The notes: a model not told the origin generated them from the sequence alone. A stretch of DNA of 64,000 nucleotides from Halicephalobus mephisto (GCA_009193035.1 SWDT01000008.1:496001-560000); one strand, 5' to 3'; counted from the stretch's first letter, positions 10,906-23,195 are shown. Translations and numbers: made by a program.

Positions 10906-11496
10906 AAACCATCAACGGCGGTCAATCGTAATCACCAAACAGCTTTTCGAAATCCAATTATCCTTGAATTTTTAATTTTTTAATATCATTTTTCTGAAAC
11001 ATCTGATATTAATGAGGATTTCGATCATCTTTCGGATTTAGAATTTCTATGGTGTTTTAATTACTGTTCCAGAGTATTGTCACCTTAAATTGTAAAAAAA
11101 ACTCGTTTAATTTATATGAGTTTTTTTATAAAAATGTTTGATAAAGATGTTCATTATTTTTTTAAATTTACGGTTATTGCTGAACAGTATAGTGGAACCG
11201 GTTCGATTTTTCGACGAGAACAATCGTCTGTACTTTGAAAAATGTAATTTTCGTAAAAAAAACAATAGTATTAAATTCATTCATAATCATTATTAAAAAT
11301 AAAAATTATAATAAAAAATTGATAAAATCGTACTGATTGGAATTCATAAATCTTGATAGAAATAAAAATTGTAAAATTTTACTTCTCTGTGATTCTGTAA
11401 AACTTTAAAAATATTCAATAAATTCTGAATTTTACTGTTATAGAAAAATAAAAAGTTCTATTAAAAGATCCTAAAAAATTACGCAAATCTTTAAAA

Positions 11497-11725
11497 CTTT
11501 CCAAATAAGACTAAAAACTGAAAACTTTCCAAATAGGACTAAAAACTGAAAACTTTCCAAATAAGACTAAAAATTGAAAATTTTCCAAATAGGACTAAAA
11601 ACTGAAAATTTTCTAAATAAGACTAAAAAGTTGAAAACTTTCCAAATAGGACTAAAAACTGAAAACTTTCCAAATAAGACTAAAAACTGAAAACTTTCCA
11701 AATAAGACTAAAAACTGAAAAATTT
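11497..11725. repeat. 28-bp tandem repeat
   Basis: Eight to nine copies of AAAACTTTCCAAATAAGACT plus AAAAACTG, with only a few differences (AATAGG/AATAAG, one-base indels). Confidence 0.85.
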
Positions 11726-11809
11726 TCGATTTACTTCCTTGTATAAGACTGTAGAAAAATCTAGCAAATTTTGAATTATAGTATTATAAAAAACTAAGAA
11801 AAGTTTAAC

Positions 11810-12170
11810 TTTTGGCTCCGTAACGATTGTGAAGTGACATAATCAATATATTTTCTATGAATATTTGGCATTTATAATGAAAAATGCAACTTAATACTGA
11901 CTATTTTAATTTGTTACTGAGCTAAAAGTTATATTTTTATGTGTTGATGTCGGTAGATTGTATGATATATGGATAAATTAAAATAGGTACAATTATGAAA
12001 TACATTAAATTCAATGTATAATTACATTAAATTATTTCAAAAATCATAAATTTTTTTCGTAACAATTGTGAAATGTAACAATTGTCACATTTTTTATAAT
12101 TATTTGACTTTTGTGACGAAAATTAAAAAACAATCATGCCGATTTGCATTTTTTATTAAATTAAAAATTA
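11810..12170. mobile_element. Possible fold-back element, copy 1
   Basis: Words TTTGGCTCCGTAACGATTGT and CATTTTTTATAATTATTTGA followed by CTTTTGTGACGAAAATT recur in opposite orientation at about 62940-63330. No target duplication was identified. Confidence 0.4.
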
Positions 12171-12411
12171 CTTTTTTTGTGTAAAAATATTTATCCCAAA
12201 ATTCTAAAAAATCGTTCAACATGAATTTTTAAAAACGAAAAATGAAAACCGAATACTGTAAAATTTAATTTTTGCAAATTTTCAAAATCTGAAAATTCTG
12301 AATTATACTTTTATAAAAAACTGAAAATTTCCATTCCAAAATTCTAAAAACTTATTTTATTATAAATTTTCAAAAAAACCAAAAATTAAAATTTTTAATT
12401 TTTTTAAAATT

Positions 12412-12612
12412 TCGAATTTAGAAAATTTTATTATTTTGAAAATTATAAATTTCGAATTTAGAAAATTTTATTATTTTAAAAATTATAAATTTCGAATTTA
12501 AAAATTTTATTATTTTGAAAATTATAAATTTCGAATTTAGAAAATTTTATTATTTTGAAAATTATAAATTTCGAATTTAGAAAATTTTATTATTTTGAAA
12601 ATTATAAATTTC
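12412..12612. repeat. 40-bp tandem repeat
   Basis: Five near-identical copies of a unit starting TTTCGAATTTAGAAAATTTT and ending in GAAAATTATAAA. Confidence 0.85.
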
Positions 12613-12745
12613 AAAATTCTCAAAAATATTATAAAATTAATTATTTTTCGTGGGAAAGTCGAAACCGGAGCACTTGTAAACTTGTTTTTTGATTTTTTTT
12701 GATTTTTTTGAATTCAGGCTTTTTGAACTTTTTTGATATCTCAAG

Positions 12746-13761
12746 TGGGCCGTGAACCTCTTTACGTAATCGGGCCTCCAGCAGAGGCCGATTCTGGATC
12801 TTCTTTAAAGTTGAATAAAATTGAAAAATTATTTTTAAAGAAAACCGATCAAAAAATTTTCAATTTTGAAAAGATTCAATTATTTTTTAAATTAACTTGT
12901 CAAATTTTATTTAATTAAAATTTTCGCATTTTAATGAAAATATGAATTATCGTATGAAATCTAAAATTCCAAAGGTTTCTAGAAAATTTTTAAATATCTA
13001 TTAAGTTATAAAAGATTTTTGAAATTTTGAAAAATAATTTAAATTTTAAACTTTTCAATCTCAAAATTTTTAAAAATTATGTCGAAAAATTTTTTAAAAA
13101 TTTATATAAGAAAAATTTTTTTTAAATTACATCGAAAAATTTTTTAGAATTGATTTTTAAAAAATTTAATTTTAGAAATTTTCTGTTTTAAAAAAATAGT
13201 TTCGAGATAATTTTAGAATGATTTTTATTTTTTATTTTTATAATAATTTGATTTTAGTTTTATATTTTATAAAATTAATTTTAGAATGATTTTTACTTTT
13301 TATTTTGAGAATTGTATATACTATAAAAATTAATTTTAGAATGATTTTTATTTTTTATTTTTATAATAATTTAATTTTAGTTTTATATATTATAAAATTA
13401 ATTTTAGAATGATTTTTATTTTTTATTTTGAGAATTTTATATATTATAAAATTAATTTTAGAATGATTTTTATTTTTTATTTTTATAGTAATTTGATTTT
13501 AGAATCTATTTTTGATATTTCGAATTATGGAAGTTGTTCAGATGTTCCGGAAATTTCACTTAATTTTAAAGCAATACACATTTGTATTTCTTAGTCTGAT
13601 TTAGAGATGAACTGGAAGACCAAGTTCGCGAAGCGGGGGCGATCACAACGGTGGAACTGATTGCTTTGAATTCCTCCGTATGTCCTTCGTTCCAAAACAA
13701 TGAGCAGTTAAAAGTGAAAAATCAGGGAAAATTAATTTTTATAAAAGTACTTGAATGTTAA
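12746..13761 (+). CDS. Weak candidate exon pair, unknown product
   Basis: Two GC-richer islands in an AT-rich desert splice in phase. Exon A (12746-12809, after CTCAAG) reads GREPLYVIGPPAEADSGSSL and ends with two bases before GTTGAA. Exon B (13605-13761, after GATTTAG) restores the codon and continues DELEDQVREAGAITTVELIA to a stop; a GTATGT donor at 13678 is an alternative end. DELEDQVREAG resembles helix 1 of the second RRM in SR splicing factors (DLKDHMREAG), but the RNP motifs are not visible. No start codon was found. It may be a gene fragment or pseudogene. The intron contains a 65-bp AT repeat (13205-13500). Confidence 0.2.
13205..13500. repeat. ~65-bp AT tandem repeat
   Basis: About four to five copies of a unit containing TTTTAGAATGATTTTTATTT and TATAATAATTTGATTTTAG. 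Confidence 0.75.
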
Positions 13762-14167
13762 AAGTTTGAAAATTAATAAATATTTTTAAAAATAAAATTT
13801 TTTTAAAAATGTGAAAAAAATTGAAAAATTTGATTTTTTTTAAAATAATTTTATAAACAAATTTAAAACAAAAATTTGAATTCTGATTTGTCAATTGGAA
13901 AGTAATTTTACTTATTAGATTGTGGGACATGCCCTGAGGCACAATGCGGTTGAACTGGATTCGATTTTTCTACAGTATGTTGAAAAAAGAAAACTGGCAA
14001 CATTCCAGGATAAATCAGTATAACAGGATTAAAAATAAACTAAAAATGTGATAAAAAACTGGTCTTTTTAAATAATTTTATGGATTTAAAAAAAAATAAA
14101 TTTTCATCTATGAAGTTCAATTTCGACTTTCTGGTTGAGAATCAGAAGTTCTGATGTTATACTATAT

Positions 14168-14710
14168 AGGATATACCCTGAGGCATTATTGTACAATTAA
14201 TTCCGATTGTAATTTTTTTATAATATTCAAAAAATAAAAAAAAATAATGTACAGTAATGCTAAAAAATCAATTTTAATATAATTATTTGTACTTCAAATT
14301 TTTGAGTGAAAGCCAGAAATTTTAACGAATTAGAATCCCATAAAAAATACCCTGAGGCATTATTGTACAATTAATTCCGATTGTAATTTTTTTATAATAT
14401 TCAAAAAATAAAAAAAAATAATGTACAGTAATGCTAAAAAATCAATTTTAATATAATTATTTGTACTTCAAATTTTTGAGTGAAAGCCAGAAATTTTAAC
14501 TAATTAGAATCCCATAAAAAATACCCTGAGGCATTATTGTACAATTAATTCCGATTGTAATTGTTTCTATAATATTCAAAAAATAAAAAAAAATAATGTA
14601 CAGTAATGCTAAAAAATCAATTTTAATATAATTATTTGTACTTCAAATTTTTGAGTGAAAGCCAGAAATTTTAACGAATTAGAATCCCATAAAAAACGCC
14701 CTGAGGCATG
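14168..14710. repeat. 174-bp tandem repeat
   Basis: CCCTGAGGCATTATTGTACA recurs at 14176, 14350 and 14524, with a final diverged copy at 14699, giving periods of 174, 174 and 175. The units are almost identical. A degenerate copy (GCCCTGAGGCACAATGCG) lies near 13930. Confidence 0.9.
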
Positions 14711-16567
14711 ATTGTGTAATGGAAAAAATGAATTTTCTTAAGTATCATTTGAATTTGTAAATAAATTTCCAATATTTTATGGTTCTTTAGTGAGAACTTA
14801 AATTTTCACAAACTTTTCAAATTACTTTTTTTTTTTAAATTGTAAATTAAAAAACAATAATTTTAATAAAAATCAAAACCGACATTTACTGAATTTGATT
14901 TTCAAAGTAAATTGTTTAAAAATATATTTTGGTAAAATCTATAATATTAAAAAAAATTTCCGAATGTAAGTTTTTTTGATTTTTTAAAATCTTTTCAATG
15001 ATATTTATCGATTTCATTAGTTATTTATTTAATAATTTTAAAATATTAATTTTTACATAAAAATTTAAATGAGAGTAATTTTTTAAATAATTGATATTTG
15101 TAAAATTTGTCGATAATATTAAAGGATCTAAAAAGTAGTGAATAATTGTTGTAGAAGATGTACAAAATTTTTTCTTCATTTCGCAAGATTTATGTCGTTT
15201 ATTTCGTTTTTGTATTAATTTTTTTATATTTAAATGAACTTAATATCTTAGTTAAGTAAAAAAAATTAATTTAAAAAGAATTTCGAAATTAGGAAGAGTC
15301 AAAAAAGAAAAAATAGGGGAGTGAACATCGCCAAGGGGCAACTGTCGTACGGTCCATTGTGAACACGTAATCTCTTTGACCAAAGATATTCAAAATACCT
15401 GAAGCTAAACAGTCCTGTCTATTAAAAAATACAAAAGGGAACACGTCACGACAGACGGGATTCCTGGATGTAGTGCCTATGTTTACTATTGTCCTACATT
15501 CTATCATATATCATATATCATACTGTATTTACTAAAAGATACAACAGTAGCCATTGTATCAAATTCAAAATCCGAACAAAGATTTCGAAAAATCGAAAAC
15601 TCTGATCACAGACTGATGTGCATTTATATAAACTATCTGAGTGGATATATAAGCCGAGTCTAGCACAGTTTACGTAGGTAGTTGTTGTCATTATTTTACT
15701 ACTAGTATATATGTTGGTGATAAACTAGGACACTATATTTCGCATCTCCTTCACTAGCCAGTTTGGTCCATGACGATCTAACATTATGTAGCGACATTTT
15801 GTTCAGATGGATCTCGAAGTTTCTAGGTTAAGGTTACATGAAATACAAAACTTTGTTTATCTTCAGGGATCAATGCGCATATATGAAAATGCCATTAAAC
15901 ATCCTAGAAATCATAACTAACACCAAAATGGAAGAGTTTAAGGTGAATTTTTTGCGTTTTGAATACTTACTGATCTGAATCTCTTTTTCCATTTACTGAA
16001 TTACTCAAGTTCAAAACAGTAATAGTATTGTCTGGTTCTTTTACGAACAAACTGGATTTTGGTTTTCTCCAATATATTCTGAATTAATTGATATCGGACA
16101 ACAGTTACTATCGTCTATGATCGAATTACAGACATTTTTTATTACGTTCGGAAAATGGATTTAAGATTTTTTTTAACGAATCGATTATGATTATTTTCAG
16201 TTTGTAAAAATATGAAAAATGAATAATAAAAATGATACCATCGACAAATTAATATGAAATAGGTCATTGTTCAGAAATATGATTTCGATCTCAGATGAAA
16301 ATTTCGATAAACATAAAATTCCTGTTTTGTAAAGGATTTCATATATCTTGATGAAATAACAATTAATATGGATATATCATGATATAAATATATATTTTTT
16401 GTTCTTGTGAGGAAAATTTGTCAAATAAAATTAAATAAGTTTTAGTATAAATAACGAAATTTGTACATTTACTGTATTTCTATAAAATCGAAAAACTCTA
16501 AGAATTATTGTTTTATGTTTTTTAATTAGACTAAGGATAGTAAATAAATGATTAACTTAGTCATATA
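14711..16567. other. Intergenic, no supported gene
   Basis: AT-rich to about 15290, then a less biased stretch (15290-15950) with a 72-residue minus-strand open frame (15507-15289) and TATATAAGCC near 15650. No family resemblance or splice structure was found. Confidence 0.5.
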
Positions 16568-16747
16568 CAGTAGAACTTGGATATGAGATATTCCCGTTAT
16601 AGTATATCTCACGTTATAGCATACGGTCTGAGTGAATGAGTTTGGTTAGTTAATCTTCCTTCAAAATTACCCCGGATATAATATATCCTTTTCTATAACA
16701 TACACATTGCCCGGTTCCAAGGGGTATTTTATATCCTAGTTCGACTG
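16568..16747. mobile_element. pogo-like MITE, copy 2 (180 bp)
   Basis: TA target sites flank CAGTAGAACTTGG and CCTAGTTCGACTG. It aligns along its length to copy 1 at 8577-8747 (shared GAGTTTGGTTAGT, TTCCAAGGGGTA). Confidence 0.7.
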
Positions 16748-16847
16748 TAATTGGTTTAGTTACTGTAACCAGAACGCCTGGTTTTCTTTAGCCTCCATTG
16801 GTAGATGTAACTATTATTATTATTTTTTGAAATAAAGCTATCTAAAA

Positions 16848-18161
16848 ATGCACAAATTTCCCCACAAAATTCTATTATTTTCTATAATTTCATCAATTAT
16901 GGTTTGTATTATTTATTTTTGCACAGATAATCGTGATTTAAAAGTTGGATTTGTTCGAATATCCTCAAATGATCAAGATGAGGTGGATTTTCTGAAAAGA
17001 AGATTTAATAAGTTTATTTTCCCATTGGATGTTGGTGGTTGTGCTGGACTTGGAAATCAGATGTTCAGAATAGCGTCGCTGTATGGAATCGGACTTTATC
17101 CGAACGTTAACAGGACTCCAGGGTTGAGTGGACCTAAAACATGTCTCGAGAACCAGTTTAAAGAATTTTCCGAAACATTTTCCAATATTGTAAAACTTAT
17201 CGAATTTGATGTGAGTTTAATTAACAGAATTTTACTCTGTAAAAATCCGAAGTAACTATGTTTATAACGTTATCTCGACACGGAATTTCGAAAAACAGAA
17301 TTTTATAAAACTTTAAAATTCTAAAAAGTTCTATAAAATCATGTTATTTGAGAATAAATTTTTATTTCAGGATTTAAGCAATAAAACATTTACGAAAACC
17401 ACATTTGGGAGACGAATATACGAAGATCCCGAAATGTAAAGTTTTTTTTGGAAGTAATTGTAATTTTTATTTTTAGAATCCATGATGTCCCTGATAAATA
17501 TCTAGTCGTTAATAACGGGTATCTCCAAGGAATAAAGTACTTTAACTACGTTATGAATGAAATCCGTCAATTGTTTGACTTCAATTCAAAAATAAAAATA
17601 AAAATTGGAAAATACGGAAACCAATTATTCACATCTGAAGGATTATCACACAAAATGTGCGTTCATATACGAAGAAATGATTTTATCAAACACAGATTAC
17701 TGGAAACGAGGACTCAATTTCTGATTCCAGCAATGTCGACTGTGAGAAACTTTCTTTCCGAGAAATATACCAAAAATATTTCACTAATCTTCATTACTGA
17801 CAATGAAGAATTCGTCGATTCATTAAGCTTTCAAAAAACTGATTTTTCCAACATCTATCGTCCGAATCTGACTTCTAGAGGAGACGTTATGTATTTCGGA
17901 ATCAAATATTGCGACTCCTTACTTATATCAGCCAGTGGATCCACATTTGCTTCCTGGATAGGTTTTTTGATGCCGGAAAAAAGAGATATCTTCTACAATC
18001 GACGTGTTTTCAAAAACATCTCCGAAGATATGGGGAAGGATTACGTTGATTACGAAAGATATCCTAAACACTGGAATATTCTCGAATTGAACGAATCAAA
18101 TAAGACTGTAGTGATTGACAACAGGTGGAATTTCGAAAGATATAAAAAATCTAATTTATGA
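16848..18161 (+). CDS. GT11-type (alpha-1,2-fucosyltransferase-like) glycosyltransferase
   Basis: Three exons, 16848-17210, 17371-17435 and 17477-18161, join in frame to 370 residues. Residues about 6-25 (LLFSIISSIMVCIIYFC) form a signal anchor, so this is a type II Golgi protein. The catalytic domain begins GGCAGLGNQMFRIASLYGI, the GT11 nucleotide-sugar motif, and contains VHIRRNDF (about 201-208), matching the HxRRxD motif of GDP-fucose-dependent alpha-1,2/1,6-fucosyltransferases. ISASGSTFASWIGFL corresponds to the conserved SxxSTFxxW segment. NRT and NKT are potential N-glycosylation sites. The family is expanded in nematodes; donor and acceptor cannot be fixed from sequence. The start ATG is the first in a short AT-rich leader. 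Confidence 0.85.
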
Positions 18162-18178
18162 AAGGCAATAAATTACTT

Positions 18179-18475
18179 TTAATGTTGAAAACGTGTCTTT
18201 CCTATTTCGAAATTCGGAATCATTTCTTCTCTGATTTTTCGAAGCACTTGTTTCAGAAAATCGAATCGCTGCTGACTAGAATTACTAGGTTTCGGATTAA
18301 ATTGAAAACCTACGAAATAAATAGTAGTAATAGTATTGTGTTTTGGAGTTTCAGAAGTAGTGAAAGAACTGTAGGTTCCTACTGTACTGGTAAATCTTAA
18401 CCATGCGTTGTTTTCTTCACAAGAAATAAGAACAAAAAAGAGATCAGGAAGAAATTCCAGAAAGTGAATGAACAA
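18179..18475 (-). CDS. Candidate small secreted protein (98 aa)
   Basis: A single open frame convergent with the GT11 gene. It begins with a hydrophobic stretch MFIHFLEFLPDLFFVLISC that could be a signal peptide, followed by a Ser/Thr-rich segment and a basic, lysine/arginine-rich end. No known domain. It overlaps what should be the 3' UTR of the GT11 gene, and the opposite strand is also open, so it may be chance. Confidence 0.25.
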   Translation of the reverse strand: MFIHFLEFLPDLFFVLISCEENNAWLRFTSTVGTYSSFTTSETPKHNTITTIYFVGFQFNPKPSNSSQQRFDFLKQVLRKIREEMIPNFEIGKTRFQH

Positions 18476-18489
18476 TAATTCTTATTCCA

Positions 18490-19015
18490 TTACGAACACA
18501 AAAAATGGATTAAAATGGTTCTAATGTATCGATACACTGAATACAATGCATTAATAACAACTTAATTTATATAAGTACATTGAATGTAATATATCGGTAC
18601 ATCAGAGTCGTTATAATGTATCGGTATATTATATATCATGCACCAATGTCAAATTAATATGCAGATATATTGAATGTAGTGTATCGGGACATAAGAGTCG
18701 TTATAATGTATCGATATATTATATATCATGCACTGATGTGAACTTAATATACAGATTATATTGAATGTAATGTATCGGTACATCAGAGTTATTATAATAT
18801 GTCCATACATTGAATACAATGCACTGATGTGAACTTAATGTACCGATATATTGAATGTAATGTATCTGACACATCAAAGTCGTTCTAAAGTACCACATAC
18901 ATTCTGTTCAATGCATCGATATTAACATAACGTAGCGATACATAAAATATAACGTATCTTATATATTAGGACCGTTTTAATGTATTCATATATTGCATAC
19001 CATGTGCCCATTTTT
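18490..19015. repeat. Degenerate satellite (GTATCGGTACATCAGAGTCG family)
   Basis: Irregular repetition, about every 60 and 120 bp, of ATTGAATGTAATGTATCGG, CATCAGAGTCGTTATAATG and AATGCACTGATGTGAACTTA. The same family surrounds the Tc1-like element at 59.5-61.6 kb. Confidence 0.7.
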
Positions 19016-19738
19016 CGTGTGTAGACAGGAAATCAAGCCAGAATTCATACTTCTACCTATGAAACTCAGTCAATTTGCTTTTGATAATGTAGTATCTACA
19101 AAAATCATTTTTAACTAAAAAAATTCGATTTCTTTGTTTGATCAAAATAAATTAGAAATTTCTTCAACATAGTTTTTTGAAAAAATTTAATTTTTTGTTA
19201 AAATAAAAATACTGTTTTGACGTTTATTCACTTTTTCACAAAGATTCAAAATTGGCGAAATTTATACTTTGAAATATTCTAATTCAAAACAATCAAAATT
19301 TTGACAAAATTTAGTAATTCAAGAATCAGCTTAAATCCAAAATTTTAAAAATTTAGAATTTTCAAAAATTCGTTTTAAAACAACTTTTTAAAAAATTAAT
19401 TTTAAATTTTTATAATAACAAAAATTTTGACGTTTATTCACTTTTCGTCAAAGATTCAAAATTGGCGAAATTTATAATTTTTAAAATTTTTCAGAATTTA
19501 GTAAAATATTCTAAAACGAAGAATTTTGAATTTTTAGAATTTTCAAAAAATTCGTTTTAAAACAACTTTGTAAAAAATTAATTTTAAATTTTCACAATAG
19601 TGTAATTGTCCGTCGTCATCAGAAATGATTGATTTTATCCACCGGGATATACGTCTTCGAATCAATGAACAGCTGTTTGTTTTTTTGCCTGAGGCAATGT
19701 GATCGATTTTAGTTGTTTTATTGATTATTATTTTTTCA
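19016..19738. other. Intergenic, upstream of the EF-hand gene
   Basis: AT-rich. A block starting GACGTTTATTCACTTTT and continuing AGATTCAAAATTGGCGAAAT occurs twice, near 19218 and 19430. No gene seen. Confidence 0.6.
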
Positions 19739-22700
19739 ATGAACTTATTTTTATTTTTATTTTTATTTAATTTTTCACTCCAAGATATCCCGGTGGATTT
19801 ATCGACATTAGCTCAACGTCGGTTGACGGGCGAAATCCCCCCGACTTGTTCCGTCAAACAAGATGACTCAATAGAAGCCAGATTCCATCGACTGGATGTG
19901 ACGAAAACAGGGGAATTGAATTTCGATGATTTTTTATTTGCAGATCAGTGTGCAATAAAGGAAAGAAAGGAAAGGTTCAACAAACTGGATATAAACGGTA
20001 AATTTGATCTTCTTCATCATCTTTTTTATATTCATCTTCATCTTTATCCTCTTTTTTATATTCATTTTTATCTTCTTTTTTATATTCATTTTTATCTTCT
20101 TCTTTATGTTCATGTTTATCTTCATTTTTTGTATCCATCTTTATCCCTATTTTTTTATATTCATCTTCATCTTCTTCTTTATGTTCATCTTCATTTTTTT
20201 CTTTATCTTCTTCTTTATGTTCATGTTTATCTTCATCTTTTTTTTTATCTTTATTTTTTATATCCATCTTTATCCCTATTTTTTTATATTCATCTTCATT
20301 TTTTTCTTTATATTCTTCTTTATATTCATCTTCTTTTCTATCTTCATTTTTTATATCCATCTTTATCCTCTTTTTTATTTTCATCTTCATTTTTTCTTTA
20401 TTTTCATTTTCTTTTTTATATTCATGTTTATCTTCATTTTTATCCCTATCTTCATTTATCTTTATCTTTATTTTATTTATTTTTATCTTCATATTCATGT
20501 TTATATTCATTTTCTTCTTTATTCTTTCTATTTTCATCTTAATGTTTTTCTCGTACTGTAGAGGGTCCGTTTTAGTACAATATCATACGATACGAAAATA
20601 CGTGACAAACTAAGTGCTTAAATTTACAATTTTTATCGTAGATATTTTTAAATGATTTTTTTCTAGTGATTGGGTTGTCGTAATCTGAAATCAAAGTTAA
20701 TCCGAATTTTTGGTTTTGTGAAATTTCTTCTTTGGTTTTGCTTCGCTGAGAAAACTTTGAATTTTCGACCGGGAATCAGATTTCGAATTTCGTAACTTTG
20801 GAATCACTCGTATTAGCTACTTTTTTATCGAAGACTTGCAAACAGTAAAGTTTATAAATTTAAAAATTATTTTGAATAAAAGTAACTTTTTTCGAAAATT
20901 TCCAGGATTTTGTGGAAGATTTCCGAAATCTTGGAGAATTTTATAGAATTATTTAAACTTTTTTAGAATTCAGAAACAGAATTTTGTGAAAATTTTCAGA
21001 AGTTTCCAAAATCTAATAGAAGATTCTGAAACTTCCGAAGATACTATAGAAGCTTCCGTAACTTTCCGAAATCTAATAGGAACTTCTAGAATCTAGTAGA
21101 AATTTTTAAAATCATTTAGAATTTCGAAATTTTTCAGAATTTTATAGATTTCTAAAATTTTTGAAGATTTTAAAAAATTTTCTGAATTTTTAAAATCACT
21201 TAGAATTTCGAAATTTTTAAAAACTTTATAGATTTCTGAAATTTTTGAAAATCTTGAAAAATTTTATGGATTTCGTAAGTTTTGAAGTTTTCGAGAATCT
21301 TAAAGCTTTCTGAATCCTTCAAAATTTCATAAGTTTCGAAATTTTTCAGAATTTTATATATTTCTGAAATTTTTGAAGATTTTAAAAATTTTTAATTCTT
21401 CAAAATTTCAGAAAAGTTTCGAAATTTTATGGATTTTTGAAGTTTTTGAAGATTTTTAAAAATTTTCTTAATTTTTTAGGATTTCATAAATTTTGAAATT
21501 TTCGAGAATTCTATGGAAATTTCTAGAATCAATATCTAATTTTTTTTAAACTTTTATAAAAATCCTCGTCGAGACCATTTCGTGAAAATTCCTGATTTTT
21601 TTAAAACATTGGTTTCAGGAGACAATTTTATCGACCACTATGAATGGTTACTGTATTCGTCATTTGAGGAAAAAGAAAAACAAAGACAAGAATACGTTAA
21701 AAACAAAGAGATTTTTAAAGTAATTTTTTAATTTTATTTTTGTTTATTTTTTGATTTTAGTTTTTCGACAAAAACGCCGACGGCAAGCTAGATGCGAACG
21801 AGCTCAAGAAGTTCATCAGATTCAGGAAGTGCAATTCCGCTAATGTCCGTCGGTATTTACCTAGTGGAAAATTTTTCTATTTTCCCAATTTTAATTTTCT
21901 GGCCAAATCCATTCCGAATTCGGTTTTTCCTTTGAGCAAACGATACAGGAAGAAATCCAAACCGTTTTATGGAGAAAGAGGATGTTCGAAGCCGGAAACA
22001 GCTGAGGAAACCTTCTCGAGATTGGACAGAAACAAAGACAGGAAGATATCTTTCGTAGAATTCCTCTATTTCGAAAGATGTGCTATCCTCAGACACAAGA
22101 AGAAATTCAAGCATCTCGATCTCGATGGTGGGATATCCTTGACTTTGGGAATGTAAAAAATAATTAGAATTTTGAAAAATTTTTGGATTTTTCTAAAGTG
22201 AAAATCTTTGAAATTTTAAAATGGAAATTTTTGAAATTTTAAAATGGAAAGTTTTTGAAATTTTAAAATGGAAATCTTTGAAATTTTAAAATTTAGAAAT
22301 TCTAGAATCTTCCAGAATCGAATACAAAGTTCCAAAAAATCCATCAATTTCATAAGAAAATCTGACTTTTTAGAACTTTGTAGGAATTTCTAGGATATTT
22401 CGTAATTCAGTGGAAATTTTCGGGATTTTGAAGATCTTTCAAAATCTATTAAGTATTTCGGAAGATTCATTAGTCCTACGAAATCTCCTGGAATCTCAAG
22501 GATTTTTGAAATTTTTAGAATAATTTAAAATTGACAATTCTCAGTTTCCAAAAAATTCTAAAAATTCATGCTAAAACTATTTCGCAGCATTTCCTATTTA
22601 TAATTCCGATGGTTTTTAGGTAGTACTCTCGTCACATTACGGGAGTTCAAACAGTTTTACAAAGACCGTCAAGAATTCTGGGAAAAAGTCTACGACATGA

Positions 22701-22924
22701 GGATGAACAACGTTGTTTTTACCTACGATCGAAATTACGACATGAAGTTAAACAAAGATGAACTTCTTCGTTTCCTCTCAGATCGTCAAATCGACGGCAG
22801 AAACGTCGACTACATCCTCGTTGATGGAGATCTCACTCCAAAACAGTTCGCGGACTGGGAAGAGACCATTCCGAATGCAATGTTCCCTTTGCTGCGGAAA
22901 AATATGAAAAATTCATTTCACTGA
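19739..22924 (+). CDS. Secreted six-EF-hand calcium-binding protein
   Basis: Four exons, 19739-19997, 21619-21719, 21761-22127 and 22620-22924, join in frame to 343 residues. The N-terminus MNLFLFLFLFNFSLQ is a signal peptide. Six 12-residue EF loops can be read: DVTKTGELNFDD, DINGDNFIDHYE, DKNADGKLDANE, DRNKDRKISFVE, DLDGSTLVTLRE and DRNYDMKLNKDE. Loops 2 and 3 are canonical; 1, 4, 5 and 6 have a substituted glycine or metal ligand. Loops 1-3 and 4-6 are two copies of one module of about 120 residues, each with the phase-1 intron after the fourth residue of its middle loop and each ending in ..IPN. Six hands in a secretory protein recall the CREC (calumenin/reticulocalbin) family, but the end KNSFH is not an ER-retention signal, so it may be secreted. 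Poly(A) signals follow at 22932 and 22957. Confidence 0.85.
20004..20540. repeat. Intronic pyrimidine-rich TTTATCTTCATC repeat
   Basis: About 530 bp of (TTTTTATATTCATCTTCATC)-like hexamer mixtures in intron 1 of the EF-hand gene. Because stop codons are excluded by composition, long artificial frames exist on both strands (Phe/Ile/His-rich plus, Lys/Glu/Asp-rich minus). These are not treated as genes. Confidence 0.85.
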
Positions 22925-23195
22925 AAAAAAAAATAAAATTGGTTGCACAAAAGTAAATAAAGTTATTTTGAAAAATAAAATTATATAAAAAATTAAAATT
23001 ATATAAAAATATGAATAAGATTATTCTAAAAATAAAATTATATAAAAAATAAACAACTAAAATTACTTTTTTAGAAAATAAAATTATATAGAAAATTAAA
23101 CAATTAAAATTGTCTAAAAATATGAATGATCATTTTGAAAATAAAATTATATAAAAAATAGACAACTAAAATTACTTTTTTTAAAAATAGATAAA
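22925..23195. repeat. AT-rich tandem repeat after the EF-hand gene
   Basis: Repeated AAAATTATATAAAAAATTAA and ACAACTAAAATTACTTTTTT units, about 60-70 bp, degenerate. Confidence 0.65.

Larger units (their letters stand above)
10906..12745. other. Gene-poor AT-rich region
   Basis: No gene seen. It holds a 28-bp repeat (11497-11725), a fold-back element (about 11810-12170) and a 40-bp repeat (12412-12612). Confidence 0.6.

Noticed and set aside
19977..20561. Lys/Glu/Asp-rich minus-strand frame and Phe/Ile/His-rich plus-strand frame
   Set aside because: Both are products of a simple TTTATC/TTCATC repeat inside an intron, with no start context or splice structure.
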